64,000 bases of DNA from JBCBTJ01 sp039818665 (GCA_039818665.1 JBCBTJ010000008.1:1-64000); one strand, 5' to 3'. Numbered from the stretch's first letter, positions 34,075 to 43,295 are shown. Translations and numbers: made by a program. The notes: generated by a model from the sequence alone, not told the origin.

Positions 34075-35414
34075 GCGCCGAGCGCACGCTGACGGAATTC
34101 GTCCGCGCCTTGCGCTCCGCCGACGTTCCGGTCTCCACCGCCGAAGCCATCGCCGCCGTCGAGGCGGTGCGGCTGATGGGGTATCAGGATAAAGACGTTC
34201 TGAAGGACTCGCTGCGCCCGGTGCTCGCCAAATCCGTAGACGAAGCCTCGGATTTCGACCGCTTGTTCGACCTCTTTTTCGCGCGCCGCGCGCCGGAGAC
34301 ATCGGGCGGCGGCGAAGGGGCCCAGGCGGATGGGGAGTCCGAGGGCGAAGCGCCGCAAGATATGGTCGAGCTCGCCCAATCCGGCGACGAGGCGGCCATC
34401 GCCATGGCGATCGAGCAGGCGGGCCGCGACGCGAACGTGCAGGACATCCGCTTCTCCACCCAGACCGCTTACTACGCCCAGCAAATGATGAAAGCGATGG
34501 GCGTTGAAAAGCTTGAATCCCGTCTTCTGGACCGCCTGCAAGCGCACACCGAGGAGGCCGACGCCGAAGCCGAGGCATTGATGGGCGCGCGCCGCGACAT
34601 GATGCGCCGGGCGCGCGAGCATGCAAACGCGCAGTTCGAAGTGTTCGGCCGGGGCGAGACGGATCGGTTCCGGGAGGATTTTCTGTCGGAGAAGCGCATC
34701 AGCGATTTCGACCGCTCCGACCACGAACGGATGAAGGCGCTGGTCGCTAAGATGGCGAAGCGATTAGCGGTGAAGCACTCGCGCCGGCGCCGGAAGAAGA
34801 ATCGCGGCCAGCTGGATGTGCGCCGGACGCTCCGCCGCAACGCCGGACGCGACAGCGTGCCGTTCGACGTTCATTGGAAACAGAAGAAGCGCGACCGGCC
34901 GAAGTTCATCGCGATTTGCGACGTGTCCGGATCTGTCGCGCGTTATGTGCGCTTTCTTCTCTTGCTGCTGCACAGTCTCAATGACGTCGTGCCGCATTTT
35001 CGCGCCTTCGCCTTCTCGGCGCGGCTGACCGATGTCGGGGATTGGCTGGACACGGACGGGTTCGAGCGCGCCATGGAGCGGATCGTCCGGGATGTCGGCA
35101 TGGGCTCGACCGACTACGGACAAGCTCTTTCAGACCTCAAAGTCGACCATTGGAACGCCATCGACCGGCGCACGACGCTGTTCATCCTCGGCGACGGGCG
35201 CTCCAACTACGCAGACCCCCGGCTCGACCTCTTCAAAGAAGCCGCCGCCCGCGCCAAACGCACGATCTGGCTGAACCCCGAAGGGCCCTCCGGCTGGGGG
35301 ACCGGCGACAGCGTCATCCCCCGCTACAAGCCGTTCTGCAACACGATGGAACACGTGGCGACGCTGAAGGATCTCGAGCGCGCGGTGGATACGGCGTTGG
35401 CCGCTTATACCTGA
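34071..35414 (+). CDS. VWA-domain (CoxE-like) partner of MoxR
   Basis: A 447-residue protein. The N-terminal half is helical and acidic (GGGEGAQADGESEGEAPQDM), followed by a very basic linker (VKHSRRRRKKNRGQ) and a C-terminal VWA domain with the MIDAS motif DVSGSV at about residue 284 and a conserved threonine in GSTDYGQAL. It matches the CoxE/YehP-like proteins that pair with MoxR ATPases in maturation of metalloenzymes such as CO dehydrogenases. No such target enzyme is encoded next to it. The stop overlaps the convergent DoxX gene by 10 bases. Confidence 0.88.
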   Translation: MSAERTLTEFVRALRSADVPVSTAEAIAAVEAVRLMGYQDKDVLKDSLRPVLAKSVDEASDFDRLFDLFFARRAPETSGGGEGAQADGESEGEAPQDMVELAQSGDEAAIAMAIEQAGRDANVQDIRFSTQTAYYAQQMMKAMGVEKLESRLLDRLQAHTEEADAEAEALMGARRDMMRRAREHANAQFEVFGRGETDRFREDFLSEKRISDFDRSDHERMKALVAKMAKRLAVKHSRRRRKKNRGQLDVRRTLRRNAGRDSVPFDVHWKQKKRDRPKFIAICDVSGSVARYVRFLLLLLHSLNDVVPHFRAFAFSARLTDVGDWLDTDGFERAMERIVRDVGMGSTDYGQALSDLKVDHWNAIDRRTTLFILGDGRSNYADPRLDLFKEAAARAKRTIWLNPEGPSGWGTGDSVIPRYKPFCNTMEHVATLKDLERAVDTALAAYT

Positions 35415-35899
35415 GCGTCTCGCGCCAACGGTAAAAACGTCGAGCGCAAGCCGCTGAGAATGGTCAGCCCGTCCCGCCGCCGGATCACCAGCATGGCGAT
35501 CAAGGAAATCCAGACGATCACGGCCGCGACAAACAGGCCGCCGCCGTCATTGTTCGGGTCGACGCCCAGCGGCGTGAACAGGTGGAACGAGATCGCGCCG
35601 GTCATGACCGCGACGGCGATCGCCGCGCCTACGACTTGAAGGCGTCGAAACCGCGACAGGATGCCGAGCAGCAACAACGACGACGCGATCAGCTCCGCCG
35701 TTCCAATCACATATTGGCTGAACAATCCGGTTTGCGCGAACAGGCCGTCCGCGCCCCAACCGCCAGCCCACGCGTTGAGCCGGCCGAAGATCTCCTGCGT
35801 CTCCGGCGCGTTGGTGAACTTAAATCGGAGACTGTCCAGGAAGACGATGGACGCGAAGACCGCGATGACATGCGGCGCATATTGCAGGTACCGCTGCAT
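35405..35899 (-). CDS. DoxX-like small membrane protein
   Basis: A 164-residue protein with four hydrophobic helices in the DoxX/DUF417 pattern: VIAVFASIVFLDSLRFKFTNAPET, QYVIGTAELIASSLLLLGIL, GAAIAVAVMTGAISFHLF and FVAAVIVWISLIAMLVIRRRDG. DoxX-like proteins are linked to redox and thiol stress. The ATG at 35899 is chosen because it lies 8 bases after the preceding stop; a longer frame to 36034 is a shadow of that gene. It is the third gene of a MarR-YHS-DoxX operon. Confidence 0.8.
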   Translation of the reverse strand: MQRYLQYAPHVIAVFASIVFLDSLRFKFTNAPETQEIFGRLNAWAGGWGADGLFAQTGLFSQYVIGTAELIASSLLLLGILSRFRRLQVVGAAIAVAVMTGAISFHLFTPLGVDPNNDGGGLFVAAVIVWISLIAMLVIRRRDGLTILSGLRSTFLPLARDAQV

Positions 35900-35907
35900 G
35901 GCTGGCG

Positions 35908-36360
35908 CTAGTCCTCGATCACGCTCGGCCAATTGCCGTCCGCGGCGGTGATGAAGCCGCCGATGTCGGTCTCCCATGTCTCCTGAACGTCGCGGTTGTA
36001 GTTTAGGTACAATTTGCCATCGACGATCTTCCAATGCCGCGCGTCGCCTTTGGCGGTGTAGCCTTGGGAGACGGCCCAGGCGCAGTACCCGCCATATTGG
36101 GGCGCGTAGGCCGCCGGCTCGGCCAGGAAAGCGTCCAAATTCTCCTGGCTCGAGAAGCGGAATTCCGCGCCCTCATAGGTGGTGGAGAACTCGGCTGTTC
36201 CTTTCACCGGCTCACCGTCGGTGAAGTAAGCGACGGCGTCGTGGCCCTGGACGGCGACGTTGGAGAAGCGGCCCGTATAGACCGGGGCTTTGTCGGCCAG
36301 CGCCGGCGCGGCCAAAGCGGTGAGGGTCAGCGCGGCGAAGATGGATCTTAGAGTTTTCAC
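35908..36360 (-). CDS. Exported YHS-domain protein
   Basis: A 150-residue protein with a signal peptide (KTLRSIFAALTLTALAAPALA) and a mature YHS-type domain (VQGHDAVAYFTDGEPVKGTAEFSTTYEGAEFRFSS is the characteristic region, cut here at its key residues GHDAVAYF and YEGAEFRFSS). YHS domains are associated with metal-handling proteins, such as heavy-metal ATPases. One cysteine remains in YGGYCAWAVSQG. The start is a GTG at 36360 because AAGGAG lies 7 bases upstream and the signal peptide begins there. It lies between the MarR and DoxX genes. Confidence 0.88.
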   Translation of the reverse strand: MKTLRSIFAALTLTALAAPALADKAPVYTGRFSNVAVQGHDAVAYFTDGEPVKGTAEFSTTYEGAEFRFSSQENLDAFLAEPAAYAPQYGGYCAWAVSQGYTAKGDARHWKIVDGKLYLNYNRDVQETWETDIGGFITAADGNWPSVIED

Positions 36361-36388
36361 TTTGGGTCTCCTTGGACAATTTAAGGGA

Positions 36389-36901
36389 TCAGGTCGGCGA
36401 CGACTCCAGGCCGGCCTCGATCGGACAATCTTCGCAGGCCTCATCGTCGCACAGCCGGCAAATGGCGTAGGCGTGGGCGACGTCTTTGACGGTGGCTTGC
36501 AAGAGCTTCTCGACGATCCGCTCAAGGGCCTCACGCTCTTTCACGCTCAGGCTCTTCAGACTGTGGCTGATCACCGATTGGCGCCTGGCGAGGATCGCCG
36601 CCGCCACTGCCTCCCCCTCCGCCGTGAGCGACAGGGCGACGGCGCGCTTGTCGATCTGCGAGGCGCTGCGCTCGACCAACCCGGCGCCTTCGAGGCGATC
36701 AATCAGTCGCACGGTTCCAGCGTGGGTCAGCGCCAGACCAGTGCGAAGCGTTTCAATGGCGATGCCCGGCTCATGCTGAATCAATGCGAGCGCCGCGGCT
36801 GAAGGCCCGGCGACGTCAACTTCGTCTTTAGCCGCAGTTAGCACCGCATCGGCGATGCTGTTGGCGAAAGCTCCGACAAGGTTTTCGAGTCGTTCGGTCA
36901 T
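36389..36901 (-). CDS. MarR-family regulator with C-terminal four-cysteine motif
   Basis: A 170-residue winged-helix regulator. The DNA-binding region is LALTHAGTVRLIDRLEGAGLVERSAS (about residues 56-81), followed by the wing DKRAVALSLTAEG. The C-terminus carries four clustered cysteines (CRLCDDEACEDC, a CxxC-x4-CxxC pattern), which could bind a metal or sense thiol oxidation. The ATG at 36901 follows AAGAG; a GTG at 36904 is less well spaced. It heads an operon with the YHS and DoxX genes. A palindrome-like site lies directly upstream. Confidence 0.88.
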   Translation of the reverse strand: MTERLENLVGAFANSIADAVLTAAKDEVDVAGPSAAALALIQHEPGIAIETLRTGLALTHAGTVRLIDRLEGAGLVERSASQIDKRAVALSLTAEGEAVAAAILARRQSVISHSLKSLSVKEREALERIVEKLLQATVKDVAHAYAICRLCDDEACEDCPIEAGLESSPT

Positions 36902-36910
36902 CACGCTCTT

Positions 36911-36931
36911 TTATATGACTCGCGCACATAA
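36911..36931. promoter_or_regulatory. Candidate MarR operator upstream of the MarR gene
   Basis: An imperfect inverted repeat, TTATATG (36911-36917) and CACATAA (36925-36931), matches at 6 of 7 positions and lies about 10 bases upstream of the MarR start codon. Its size (about 21 bp) and position fit autoregulation by a MarR dimer. The region (36902-37049) also holds the divergent promoter of the SDR-carboxylase operon. This is a pattern-based guess. Confidence 0.35.
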
Positions 36932-37049
36932 TCAAGAGGCGTCCCGCCGATTCCGCAGCGCCCGGCGTTCTCCCCTCTCCCAACGGCGCCATTGACCCTC
37001 GCGCCGCGGCGCCGCGAAGTGCCGTCAAAACCATAAGGGAGGCCCCGGC

Positions 37050-37814
37050 GTGGAGCTGAAGGACAAGATCATCGTCGTCACGGGCGCGGCGAGCGGCATT
37101 GGGAAAGAGCTCGCGCGGCGGTTTCACGCCGAGGGCGCGAAGCTGGTGGTGTGCTCCGACGTCAATGGCGAGGGCGCCCAGGCGACGGCGGGCGAGGTCG
37201 GCGGCGTCGCCTTCACGGCGGACGTCTCCAAAGAGGCCGACATCCAGCACCTGATCGAGGAAGTTGAGACCCATCACGGGCCGATCGATCTTTTTTGCTC
37301 CAACGCCGGCATCGGCGTTCCAGGCGGCGCGGAGGCGCCCAATGAGGGGTGGCAGAAGATCTGGGAGATCAATGTCATGGCCCACGTTTGGGCCGCGCGG
37401 CACATGATCCCGCGCATGATCGAGCGTGGCGGAGGCTATTTGCTGAACACCGCCTCGGCGGCGGGCCTGCTCAGCCAGATCGGCTCGGCGCCCTATGCGG
37501 TCACCAAGCACGCCGCGGTGGGTCTCGCCGAATGGCTCGCCCTCACCCATGGCGATGACGGGATCAAAGTCTCAGTTCTCTGCCCGCAAGCGGTGCGCAC
37601 GGCGATGACGGCCGGCAATGAAGACGGGGTCGCCAGCATTGACGGCATGATGGAGCCGCCGGAAGTCGCCGAGGCCTGCGTGCGCGCCATCGAGGAAGAG
37701 ACCTTCCTCGTCCTGCCCCACAAGGAAGTGCTGCAATACATGCGCAACAAGACCGACAATTACGACAAATGGATCGGCGGCATGCGCAAGCTGAACCGGG
37801 CCTATCAGGGCTGA
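37050..37814 (+). CDS. Short-chain dehydrogenase/reductase (SDR)
   Basis: A 254-residue classical SDR with TGAASGIG near residue 11, CSNAGIG, the serine in NTASAAGLLS, and the catalytic YAVTK (YxxxK). It should act on an alcohol or ketone with NAD(P). The start is a GTG at 37050 preceded by AAGGGAGG. The next gene, an acyl-CoA carboxylase, begins 11 bases after its stop, so the two are almost certainly cotranscribed and may act in one acyl-CoA pathway. Confidence 0.9.
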   Translation: MELKDKIIVVTGAASGIGKELARRFHAEGAKLVVCSDVNGEGAQATAGEVGGVAFTADVSKEADIQHLIEEVETHHGPIDLFCSNAGIGVPGGAEAPNEGWQKIWEINVMAHVWAARHMIPRMIERGGGYLLNTASAAGLLSQIGSAPYAVTKHAAVGLAEWLALTHGDDGIKVSVLCPQAVRTAMTAGNEDGVASIDGMMEPPEVAEACVRAIEEETFLVLPHKEVLQYMRNKTDNYDKWIGGMRKLNRAYQG

Positions 37815-37825
37815 GGCCGGCGCTG

Positions 37826-40800
37826 ATGAAACGCCTCGCCATCGCCAATCGCGGCGAGATCGCCGTGCGCATCGCGCGCGCCGCTGCGGACGCCGGGATC
37901 GCGTCAATCGCGCTTTACGCCGAGGACGAGGCCGGCGCGCCCTTCTTGGACGCGGCCGATGAAACCCAAGCCCTGCCGGGAAAAGGCGCGCGGGCCTATC
38001 TCGACATCGAAGCCGTGGTCTCAGCGGCCAAAGCCGCTGGCGCGGACGCTGTTCATCCTGGCTATGGCCTCTTGAGCGAGAACGCCTCATTCGCCGAGGC
38101 CGTTGAGGCGGCGGGGATGGTGTTTGTCGGGCCGACGCCCGACACGCTGAGACTGTTCGGCGACAAGGCGGCCGCCCGCGCCCATGCGGTCGCCGCCGGC
38201 GTTCCAGTGCTCCCGGGCAGCGACGGGCCGGCGGACCGATCTGGCGCCAAAGCTTTTTTCAAAGCGCTGCCCAAGGGCGGAGCGATGATGGTCAAAGCCG
38301 TCAGCGGCGGCGGCGGGCGCGGCATGCGCGTGGTCGAAGCCGCCGGCGATATCGACGAAGCGTTCGAGCGCGCCTCCTCCGAGGCTGAGGCCTCTTTCGG
38401 CGACGGCGCGCTATATGTGGAAGAGCTGGTGCGCGATCCGCGCCATATCGAGGTCCAGATCGTCGGCGACGGGACGGGCGCGGTCAGCCATCTGTGGGAG
38501 CGCGATTGCAGCCTGCAGCGCCGCCGGCAGAAGCTGATCGAAATCGCGCCCGCGCCGAAGCTGGATCCCGAGATCCGCGACCAGATTCTCGCGGCGGCGG
38601 TCAAGCTCGGCGAAGCGGCGGACTATTGCGGCGTCGGGACGATGGAGTTCCTGCTCGCGCCGGACCGGCGTTTTGTCTTCATCGAGGGGAATGCACGGCT
38701 CCAGGTCGAGCACACTGTGACCGAAGAAGTCCTCGGCCTCGACTTGGTTCAAATCCAGCTTGAGATCGCCGACGGGGCAAAACTCTCCAAGCTTGGCCTC
38801 GGCCAGAAGATGATCCCCAAACCGCGCGGGCATGCCATCCAATTGCGCGTGAATACGGAAACGATCCGGCCCGACGGACAGGTGCGCCCCGCTGGCGGGA
38901 CTCTGGCGCGTTTCGATCCGCCGAGCGGCCCCGGCGTGCGCGTCGATACCCAGGCGCGGGCCGGGATGAAGACCAATCCGGGCTTCGACTCTCTGCTCGC
39001 CAAAGTGATCGCCCATACGCCGTCGGAGAGGTTCGAAGACGCCGTTCGCCGCGCGGCCCGCGCGCTGGACGGGCTCGCCATCGAAGGCGTGAAGACCAAC
39101 GCGCCGCTCCTCGCCGCTATTCTGCGGCGGGATGATTTTCGAGCCTATGCAGTCCACACCGGTTATCTCGACGAGACGCTCGGCGAGCTGCTGGAGGCTT
39201 TGGAGGCGCCGGCGAAGGCTGAGCCCGCCGATGCGCTCGCCGGCGCGGCTGTCTCGAGCGATCCGCTCGCCGTGCTCGACCATGGCAAGGGCGCGGGCGG
39301 CGCGGTTGCGGCCGCGCCTGAAGCGCTTGCTTTGGTCGACGAGTCGTTGCCCGACGGCGTCGCCGCGGTGCGCGCGCCGATGCAGGGCACGGTCGTCAGC
39401 TTCGAGGTCGCCGAGGGCGACAGGGTCTGGGCCGGCAAGACCGTCGCCATCATGGAAGCCATGAAGATGGAGCATGAGGTGCGGGCCGAGGCGAGCGGCG
39501 TGGTCGAGCGCCTCGGCGTTCAGCCCGGCGACACGGTGTTCGAAACGCACCCCCTGCTCTATCTCGCCGAGCAAGACGTCGCGCGCGGCGAGGACGGGGC
39601 CGCCGTCGAGGTGGACCTCGACCATATCCGCCCAGACCTCCGCGAAGCGCTCGAGCGCAAAGCCGCGGGCCATGACGAGAACCGGCCCGAGGCGGTCGCC
39701 AAGCGCCATGGCCGCGGCCACCGTACGGCGCGGGAGAACATCGCGGACCTCTGCGATCCTGGCAGCTTCGTCGAATACGGCTCCGTCGTGCTCGCCGCTC
39801 AGCGCAGGCGGCGCGAGATCGACGACCTGATCAAGAACACGACCGGCGACGGCATGGTCTGCGGGCTCGGCCATGTGAACGGCGCGCTGTTCCCGGAGGA
39901 TCGCTCGCGCGTCATGGCCATGTCTTACGATTACATGGTCCTCGCCGGCACGCAGGGCGCGCTGAACCACTACAAAAAGGACCGGATGTTCGAGATCGCA
40001 GAGCATCAGCGCCTGCCCACCGTGCTGTTCGCCGAGGGCGGCGGCGGACGGCCGGGCGACACCGACACGACGGGCGTGGCGGGGCTCGACTGCCTCGCCT
40101 TCACTTACTTCGCGCGGCTTTCGGGCCTGGTGCCGCTGGTCGGGATCACGACGGGACGATGCTTCGCCGGCAATGCCGTCTTGCTCGGCTGCTGCGATGT
40201 GATCATCGCAACGGAAGGCTCGAATATCGGCATTGGCGGGCCGGCCATGATCGAGGGCGGCGGGCTCGGCGTGTTCCGGCCGGAAGAGGTCGGCCCTATG
40301 GACGTGCAAGTCCCGAACGGCGTCGTCGACATCGCGGTGAAGGACGAAGCCGAAGCGGTCGCTGCGGCGAAAAAGTACCTCTCCTACTTCCAGGGCGCGG
40401 TCGACGACTGGGAGGCGCCCGATCCGCGCGAGCTCCGCTTCGTCGTGCCCGAGAATCGCCTCCGCTGGTACGACATGCGTCAAGTGATCGAAGGGATCGC
40501 CGATATCGGGTCGATCCTTGAACTGCGCCGCGATTGGGCGCCGGGGATCATCACCGCGTTGATCCGGGTCGAAGGGCGGCCCGTGGGCGTCGTCGCCAAC
40601 GATCCGGGCCACCTCTCCGGCGCGATCGACAGCCCCGGCGCGGACAAGGGCGCGCGCTTCCTACAGCTCTGCGACGCGTTCGACATTCCGGTGCTCTCGC
40701 TCGTCGACTGCCCGGGGATCATGGTCGGGCCTGAGATCGAAAAGACCGCGCTGGTGCGCCATGCGAGCCGGATGATGGTGGTCGGCGCCAATCTCGACAC

Positions 40801-41182
40801 GCCGCTGATGACGGTGATCATCCGCAAGGGCTACGGGCTCGGTGCTCAGGCCATGGCGGGCGGCAGTTTCCGCGCCCCGCTCTTCACGGTCACCTGGCCC
40901 ACCGGCGAGTTCGGCGGCATGGGCCTCGAGGGCGCGGTGAAACTCGGCTACCGCAAAGAGCTGCAAGCGATCGAGGATCCTGAGGAGCGGCGCAAGACTT
41001 ATGAGGAGATGGTCGCGCGGATGTATGAGCGCGGCAAAGCGGTGAACATGGCCTCCCATTTCGAGCTGGACGACGTGATCGACCCGGCTGAGACGCGCGA
41101 TTGGATCATGGCGGGCCTCAAGGCCCTGCCGCCGAAACCCGTGCGCACAGGTAAGAAACGGCCGAATGTCGACACTTGGTAG
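37826..41182 (+). CDS. Single-chain biotin-dependent acyl-CoA carboxylase
   Basis: An 1118-residue protein that fuses all three parts of a biotin-dependent carboxylase. Residues 1 to about 450 are biotin carboxylase (MKRLAIANRGEIAVRIARAA; ATP-grasp GGGGRGMRV; EVQIVGDG). Residues about 515-585 are the biotinyl domain with Lys547 in EAMKMEH. From about residue 600 to the end is a propionyl-type carboxyltransferase (GDGMVCGLGHVNG; GGGGRPGDTDTTGVAG; FRAPLFTVTWPTGEFGGMGLEG). This one-chain order matches the long-chain acyl-CoA carboxylase (LCC) type described from alphaproteobacteria and mycobacteria, rather than the usual separate alpha and beta subunits. The ATG at 37826 starts directly at the biotin carboxylase domain. 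Confidence 0.94.
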   Translation: MKRLAIANRGEIAVRIARAAADAGIASIALYAEDEAGAPFLDAADETQALPGKGARAYLDIEAVVSAAKAAGADAVHPGYGLLSENASFAEAVEAAGMVFVGPTPDTLRLFGDKAAARAHAVAAGVPVLPGSDGPADRSGAKAFFKALPKGGAMMVKAVSGGGGRGMRVVEAAGDIDEAFERASSEAEASFGDGALYVEELVRDPRHIEVQIVGDGTGAVSHLWERDCSLQRRRQKLIEIAPAPKLDPEIRDQILAAAVKLGEAADYCGVGTMEFLLAPDRRFVFIEGNARLQVEHTVTEEVLGLDLVQIQLEIADGAKLSKLGLGQKMIPKPRGHAIQLRVNTETIRPDGQVRPAGGTLARFDPPSGPGVRVDTQARAGMKTNPGFDSLLAKVIAHTPSERFEDAVRRAARALDGLAIEGVKTNAPLLAAILRRDDFRAYAVHTGYLDETLGELLEALEAPAKAEPADALAGAAVSSDPLAVLDHGKGAGGAVAAAPEALALVDESLPDGVAAVRAPMQGTVVSFEVAEGDRVWAGKTVAIMEAMKMEHEVRAEASGVVERLGVQPGDTVFETHPLLYLAEQDVARGEDGAAVEVDLDHIRPDLREALERKAAGHDENRPEAVAKRHGRGHRTARENIADLCDPGSFVEYGSVVLAAQRRRREIDDLIKNTTGDGMVCGLGHVNGALFPEDRSRVMAMSYDYMVLAGTQGALNHYKKDRMFEIAEHQRLPTVLFAEGGGGRPGDTDTTGVAGLDCLAFTYFARLSGLVPLVGITTGRCFAGNAVLLGCCDVIIATEGSNIGIGGPAMIEGGGLGVFRPEEVGPMDVQVPNGVVDIAVKDEAEAVAAAKKYLSYFQGAVDDWEAPDPRELRFVVPENRLRWYDMRQVIEGIADIGSILELRRDWAPGIITALIRVEGRPVGVVANDPGHLSGAIDSPGADKGARFLQLCDAFDIPVLSLVDCPGIMVGPEIEKTALVRHASRMMVVGANLDTPLMTVIIRKGYGLGAQAMAGGSFRAPLFTVTWPTGEFGGMGLEGAVKLGYRKELQAIEDPEERRKTYEEMVARMYERGKAVNMASHFELDDVIDPAETRDWIMAGLKALPPKPVRTGKKRPNVDTW

Positions 41183-41251
41183 TCTGTCGCTGAGGGGTTG
41201 ATCAGCCGCCGTCGGCGCCTCCACAAAGACCAGGCCTGTGGGAGGACGCCT

Positions 41252-41758
41252 ATGAAATCGCTATTCGCCGCCGCTCTTGTGCTCGCCGCGCCTGTCGCCG
41301 CCGCTGAGGTGACCGCATCGGGGCCGGACCACTATGTCTTGAAACACGAGGCGGTCTCCGACCTCGCGCCGGAGGCGCTTTGGAAGAAGCTGATCCGCCC
41401 GGAGACCTGGTGGCATCCGGACCACACCTATTCCGGCGACGCGGCCAATCTGGAACTCGACGCCGCCGCTGGCGGGCTGTGGCGCGAGGTTTGGGAAGGC
41501 GGTTCGGTGTCCCACGGCCAAGTCCTGCTCGCCAAGCCGGGCGAGCAATTGCGCCTCGACGCGCCTTTCGGTCCTCTGCAGGAAATGGGCGTCGCCGTGG
41601 TGTGGACCATCACCTTGTCGGCCGAGGGCGCGGGAACCAAAGTCGTGTTCGACGAGGTCGCCAGCGGCTCGTCCGCCAGCGGCTTGGACGCGATCGCGCC
41701 GGCCGTGGATTTCGTGAAATCCGAAGCGATCGCGCGGCTGACCGCCTCGCCTGAATAG
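41252..41758 (+). CDS. Exported SRPBCC/START-like protein
   Basis: A 168-residue protein with a signal peptide (KSLFAAALVLAAPVAAAEV) and an SRPBCC (Bet v1/START) fold domain, indicated by HYVLKHEAVSDLAPEALWKKL, PETWWHPDHTYSG and AAGGLWREVW. Such proteins bind small hydrophobic molecules; an exported one with this signal is less common than the cytosolic forms. GGGAGGA precedes the ATG at 41252. It is followed at once by a shared terminator and a convergent acyl-CoA dehydrogenase gene. Confidence 0.8.
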   Translation: MKSLFAAALVLAAPVAAAEVTASGPDHYVLKHEAVSDLAPEALWKKLIRPETWWHPDHTYSGDAANLELDAAAGGLWREVWEGGSVSHGQVLLAKPGEQLRLDAPFGPLQEMGVAVVWTITLSAEGAGTKVVFDEVASGSSASGLDAIAPAVDFVKSEAIARLTASPE

Positions 41759-41764
41759 CAAAAC

Positions 41765-41788
41765 CCCCGCGCTGGAGGGCGCGGGGGC
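41765..41788. terminator. Bidirectional terminator hairpin
   Basis: A 9-bp GC-rich stem (CCCCCGCGC at 41765-41773 with its complement at 41780-41788) encloses a 6-base loop between convergent genes. On the minus strand it is followed by TTTTGC, so it mainly ends the acyl-CoA dehydrogenase transcript; on the plus strand only CTTGTT follows. Confidence 0.75.
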
Positions 41789-41808
41789 TTGTTCTGTCAG
41801 ATCTGAGC

Positions 41809-43104
41809 TTACTTCCGCCAGACGGCGGCGAGCGCTGGATCCTCTTCTTCGCCAGTGTATTTCGACGTCTCCGCGCGGCCGACCACCATGTGGTGCACTT
41901 CATCCGGCCCATCGGCGAGACGCAACGTCCGCTGCTGGGTGTACATGCGCGCAAGCGGCGTCCATTGCGAGACGCCCGCCGCGCCGTGCATCTGGATCGC
42001 GTCGTCGATGATCTTGCAGACGCGCTCCGGCACCATGGCTTTCACCATAGAGATCCAAACGCGCGCTTCTTTGTTGCCGAGCACGTCCATGGCCTTGGCG
42101 GCTTTGAGCACCATGAGGCGCATGGCTTCGATCTCGATCCGCGCGCGGGAGACTTTCTCGATATTGCCGCCGAGCTTAATCAGGTCGCGGCCGAAGGCCT
42201 GGCGGCCCATGCCGCGAACGACCATCAGATCGAGCGCCCGCTCCGCCGCGCCGATGGAGCGCATGCAATGGTGGATGCGGCCCGGGCCGAGGCGCAGTTG
42301 CGAGATTTCGAAGCCGCGGCCCTCGCCGAGCAGCATGTTCTCTTTCGGCACGCGGACATTGTCGAAAACGATGTGCATGTGGCCGTGCGGGGCGTCCGGA
42401 TCGCCGAACACGTCCATGCCGCCGAGGATCTTCACGCCGGGCGTATCGGTCGGCACCAGGATTTGGGACTGCTGTTTGTGCGGCGGGGCGTCCGGGCTCG
42501 TTTTGACCATGGTGATCATGATCTTGCAGCGCGGATCGCCGGCGCCCGAGATGTAGAACTTCTCGCCATTGATCACCCATTCGTCGCCCTCAAGCACCGC
42601 CTGCGTGGAGATGTTCTTGGCGTCGGACGAGGGCAGCGCCGGCTCGGTCATCGCGAAAGCTGAGCGGATCTTCCCCTCGAGCAGCGGCTTCAGCCACTGC
42701 TCTTTCTGCTCCGGCGTGCCGACACGTTCGAGCACTTCCATATTGCCCGTGTCCGGGGCCGAGCAATTCATGGTCTCGGAGGCGAGCGGGTTCTTGCCGA
42801 GCTCGGCGGCGATGAAGGCGTAGTCGAGGTTTTTGAGGCCCTCGCCCGTTTCGGCGTCCGGCAGGAAGAAGTTCCAGAGGCCCTCGGCCTTGGCTTTGTC
42901 CTTGGCTTCTTCCAGCACGTCGAGCTGGCCAGGCGCGTAGCTCCAAATGTCGTCGCGGTTCTCACCGAGTTCGAAGAACTTCACCGACATCGGCTCGACG
43001 GTTTCGGCGATAAACCGCTTCACATGCTCGTAAAGCGGGCGCGCGTCCTCCGACATGGTCAGATCATTGAGTTCGCTGTCGAACCCCGTTTCCATTTTGC
43101 CCAT
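41809..43104 (-). CDS. Acyl-CoA dehydrogenase family protein
   Basis: A 431-residue acyl-CoA dehydrogenase of the longer type. It has the substrate-binding AMTEPALPSSDAKNISTQA, INGEKFYISGAGDPRCKI, and the C-terminal region MHGAAGVSQWTPLARMYTQQRTLRLADGPDEVH. It resembles the FadE-type dehydrogenases close to ACAD10/11, which act on unusual or hydroxylated acyl-CoAs. It is a single gene on the minus strand between two convergent or divergent neighbours, with its own terminator. Confidence 0.93.
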   Translation of the reverse strand: MGKMETGFDSELNDLTMSEDARPLYEHVKRFIAETVEPMSVKFFELGENRDDIWSYAPGQLDVLEEAKDKAKAEGLWNFFLPDAETGEGLKNLDYAFIAAELGKNPLASETMNCSAPDTGNMEVLERVGTPEQKEQWLKPLLEGKIRSAFAMTEPALPSSDAKNISTQAVLEGDEWVINGEKFYISGAGDPRCKIMITMVKTSPDAPPHKQQSQILVPTDTPGVKILGGMDVFGDPDAPHGHMHIVFDNVRVPKENMLLGEGRGFEISQLRLGPGRIHHCMRSIGAAERALDLMVVRGMGRQAFGRDLIKLGGNIEKVSRARIEIEAMRLMVLKAAKAMDVLGNKEARVWISMVKAMVPERVCKIIDDAIQMHGAAGVSQWTPLARMYTQQRTLRLADGPDEVHHMVVGRAETSKYTGEEEDPALAAVWRK

Positions 43105-43295
43105 CGGTGTCTCCCAAGTTCTGATTTTGGCGCGCTCGCGCCCTTGTCGTCTCCGTTACAGGAAGCCCCAGGCGGGCGGGCTTGTCCAGCAAAACGCCGG
43201 GGTCGCCTTGTCGCGGTTTCGCCCGCCTCGCCATTGACTCCCGGCCCGCCGACCCGCCTCCTTTACACAAGCCGAAAGCCATGGAGGGGCTCTCA

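Noticed and set aside
38411..40612. A 733-codon minus-strand open frame opposite the acyl-CoA carboxylase
   Set aside because: It is antisense to a clear three-domain carboxylase and reads as histidine/arginine/aspartate-rich shadow sequence.
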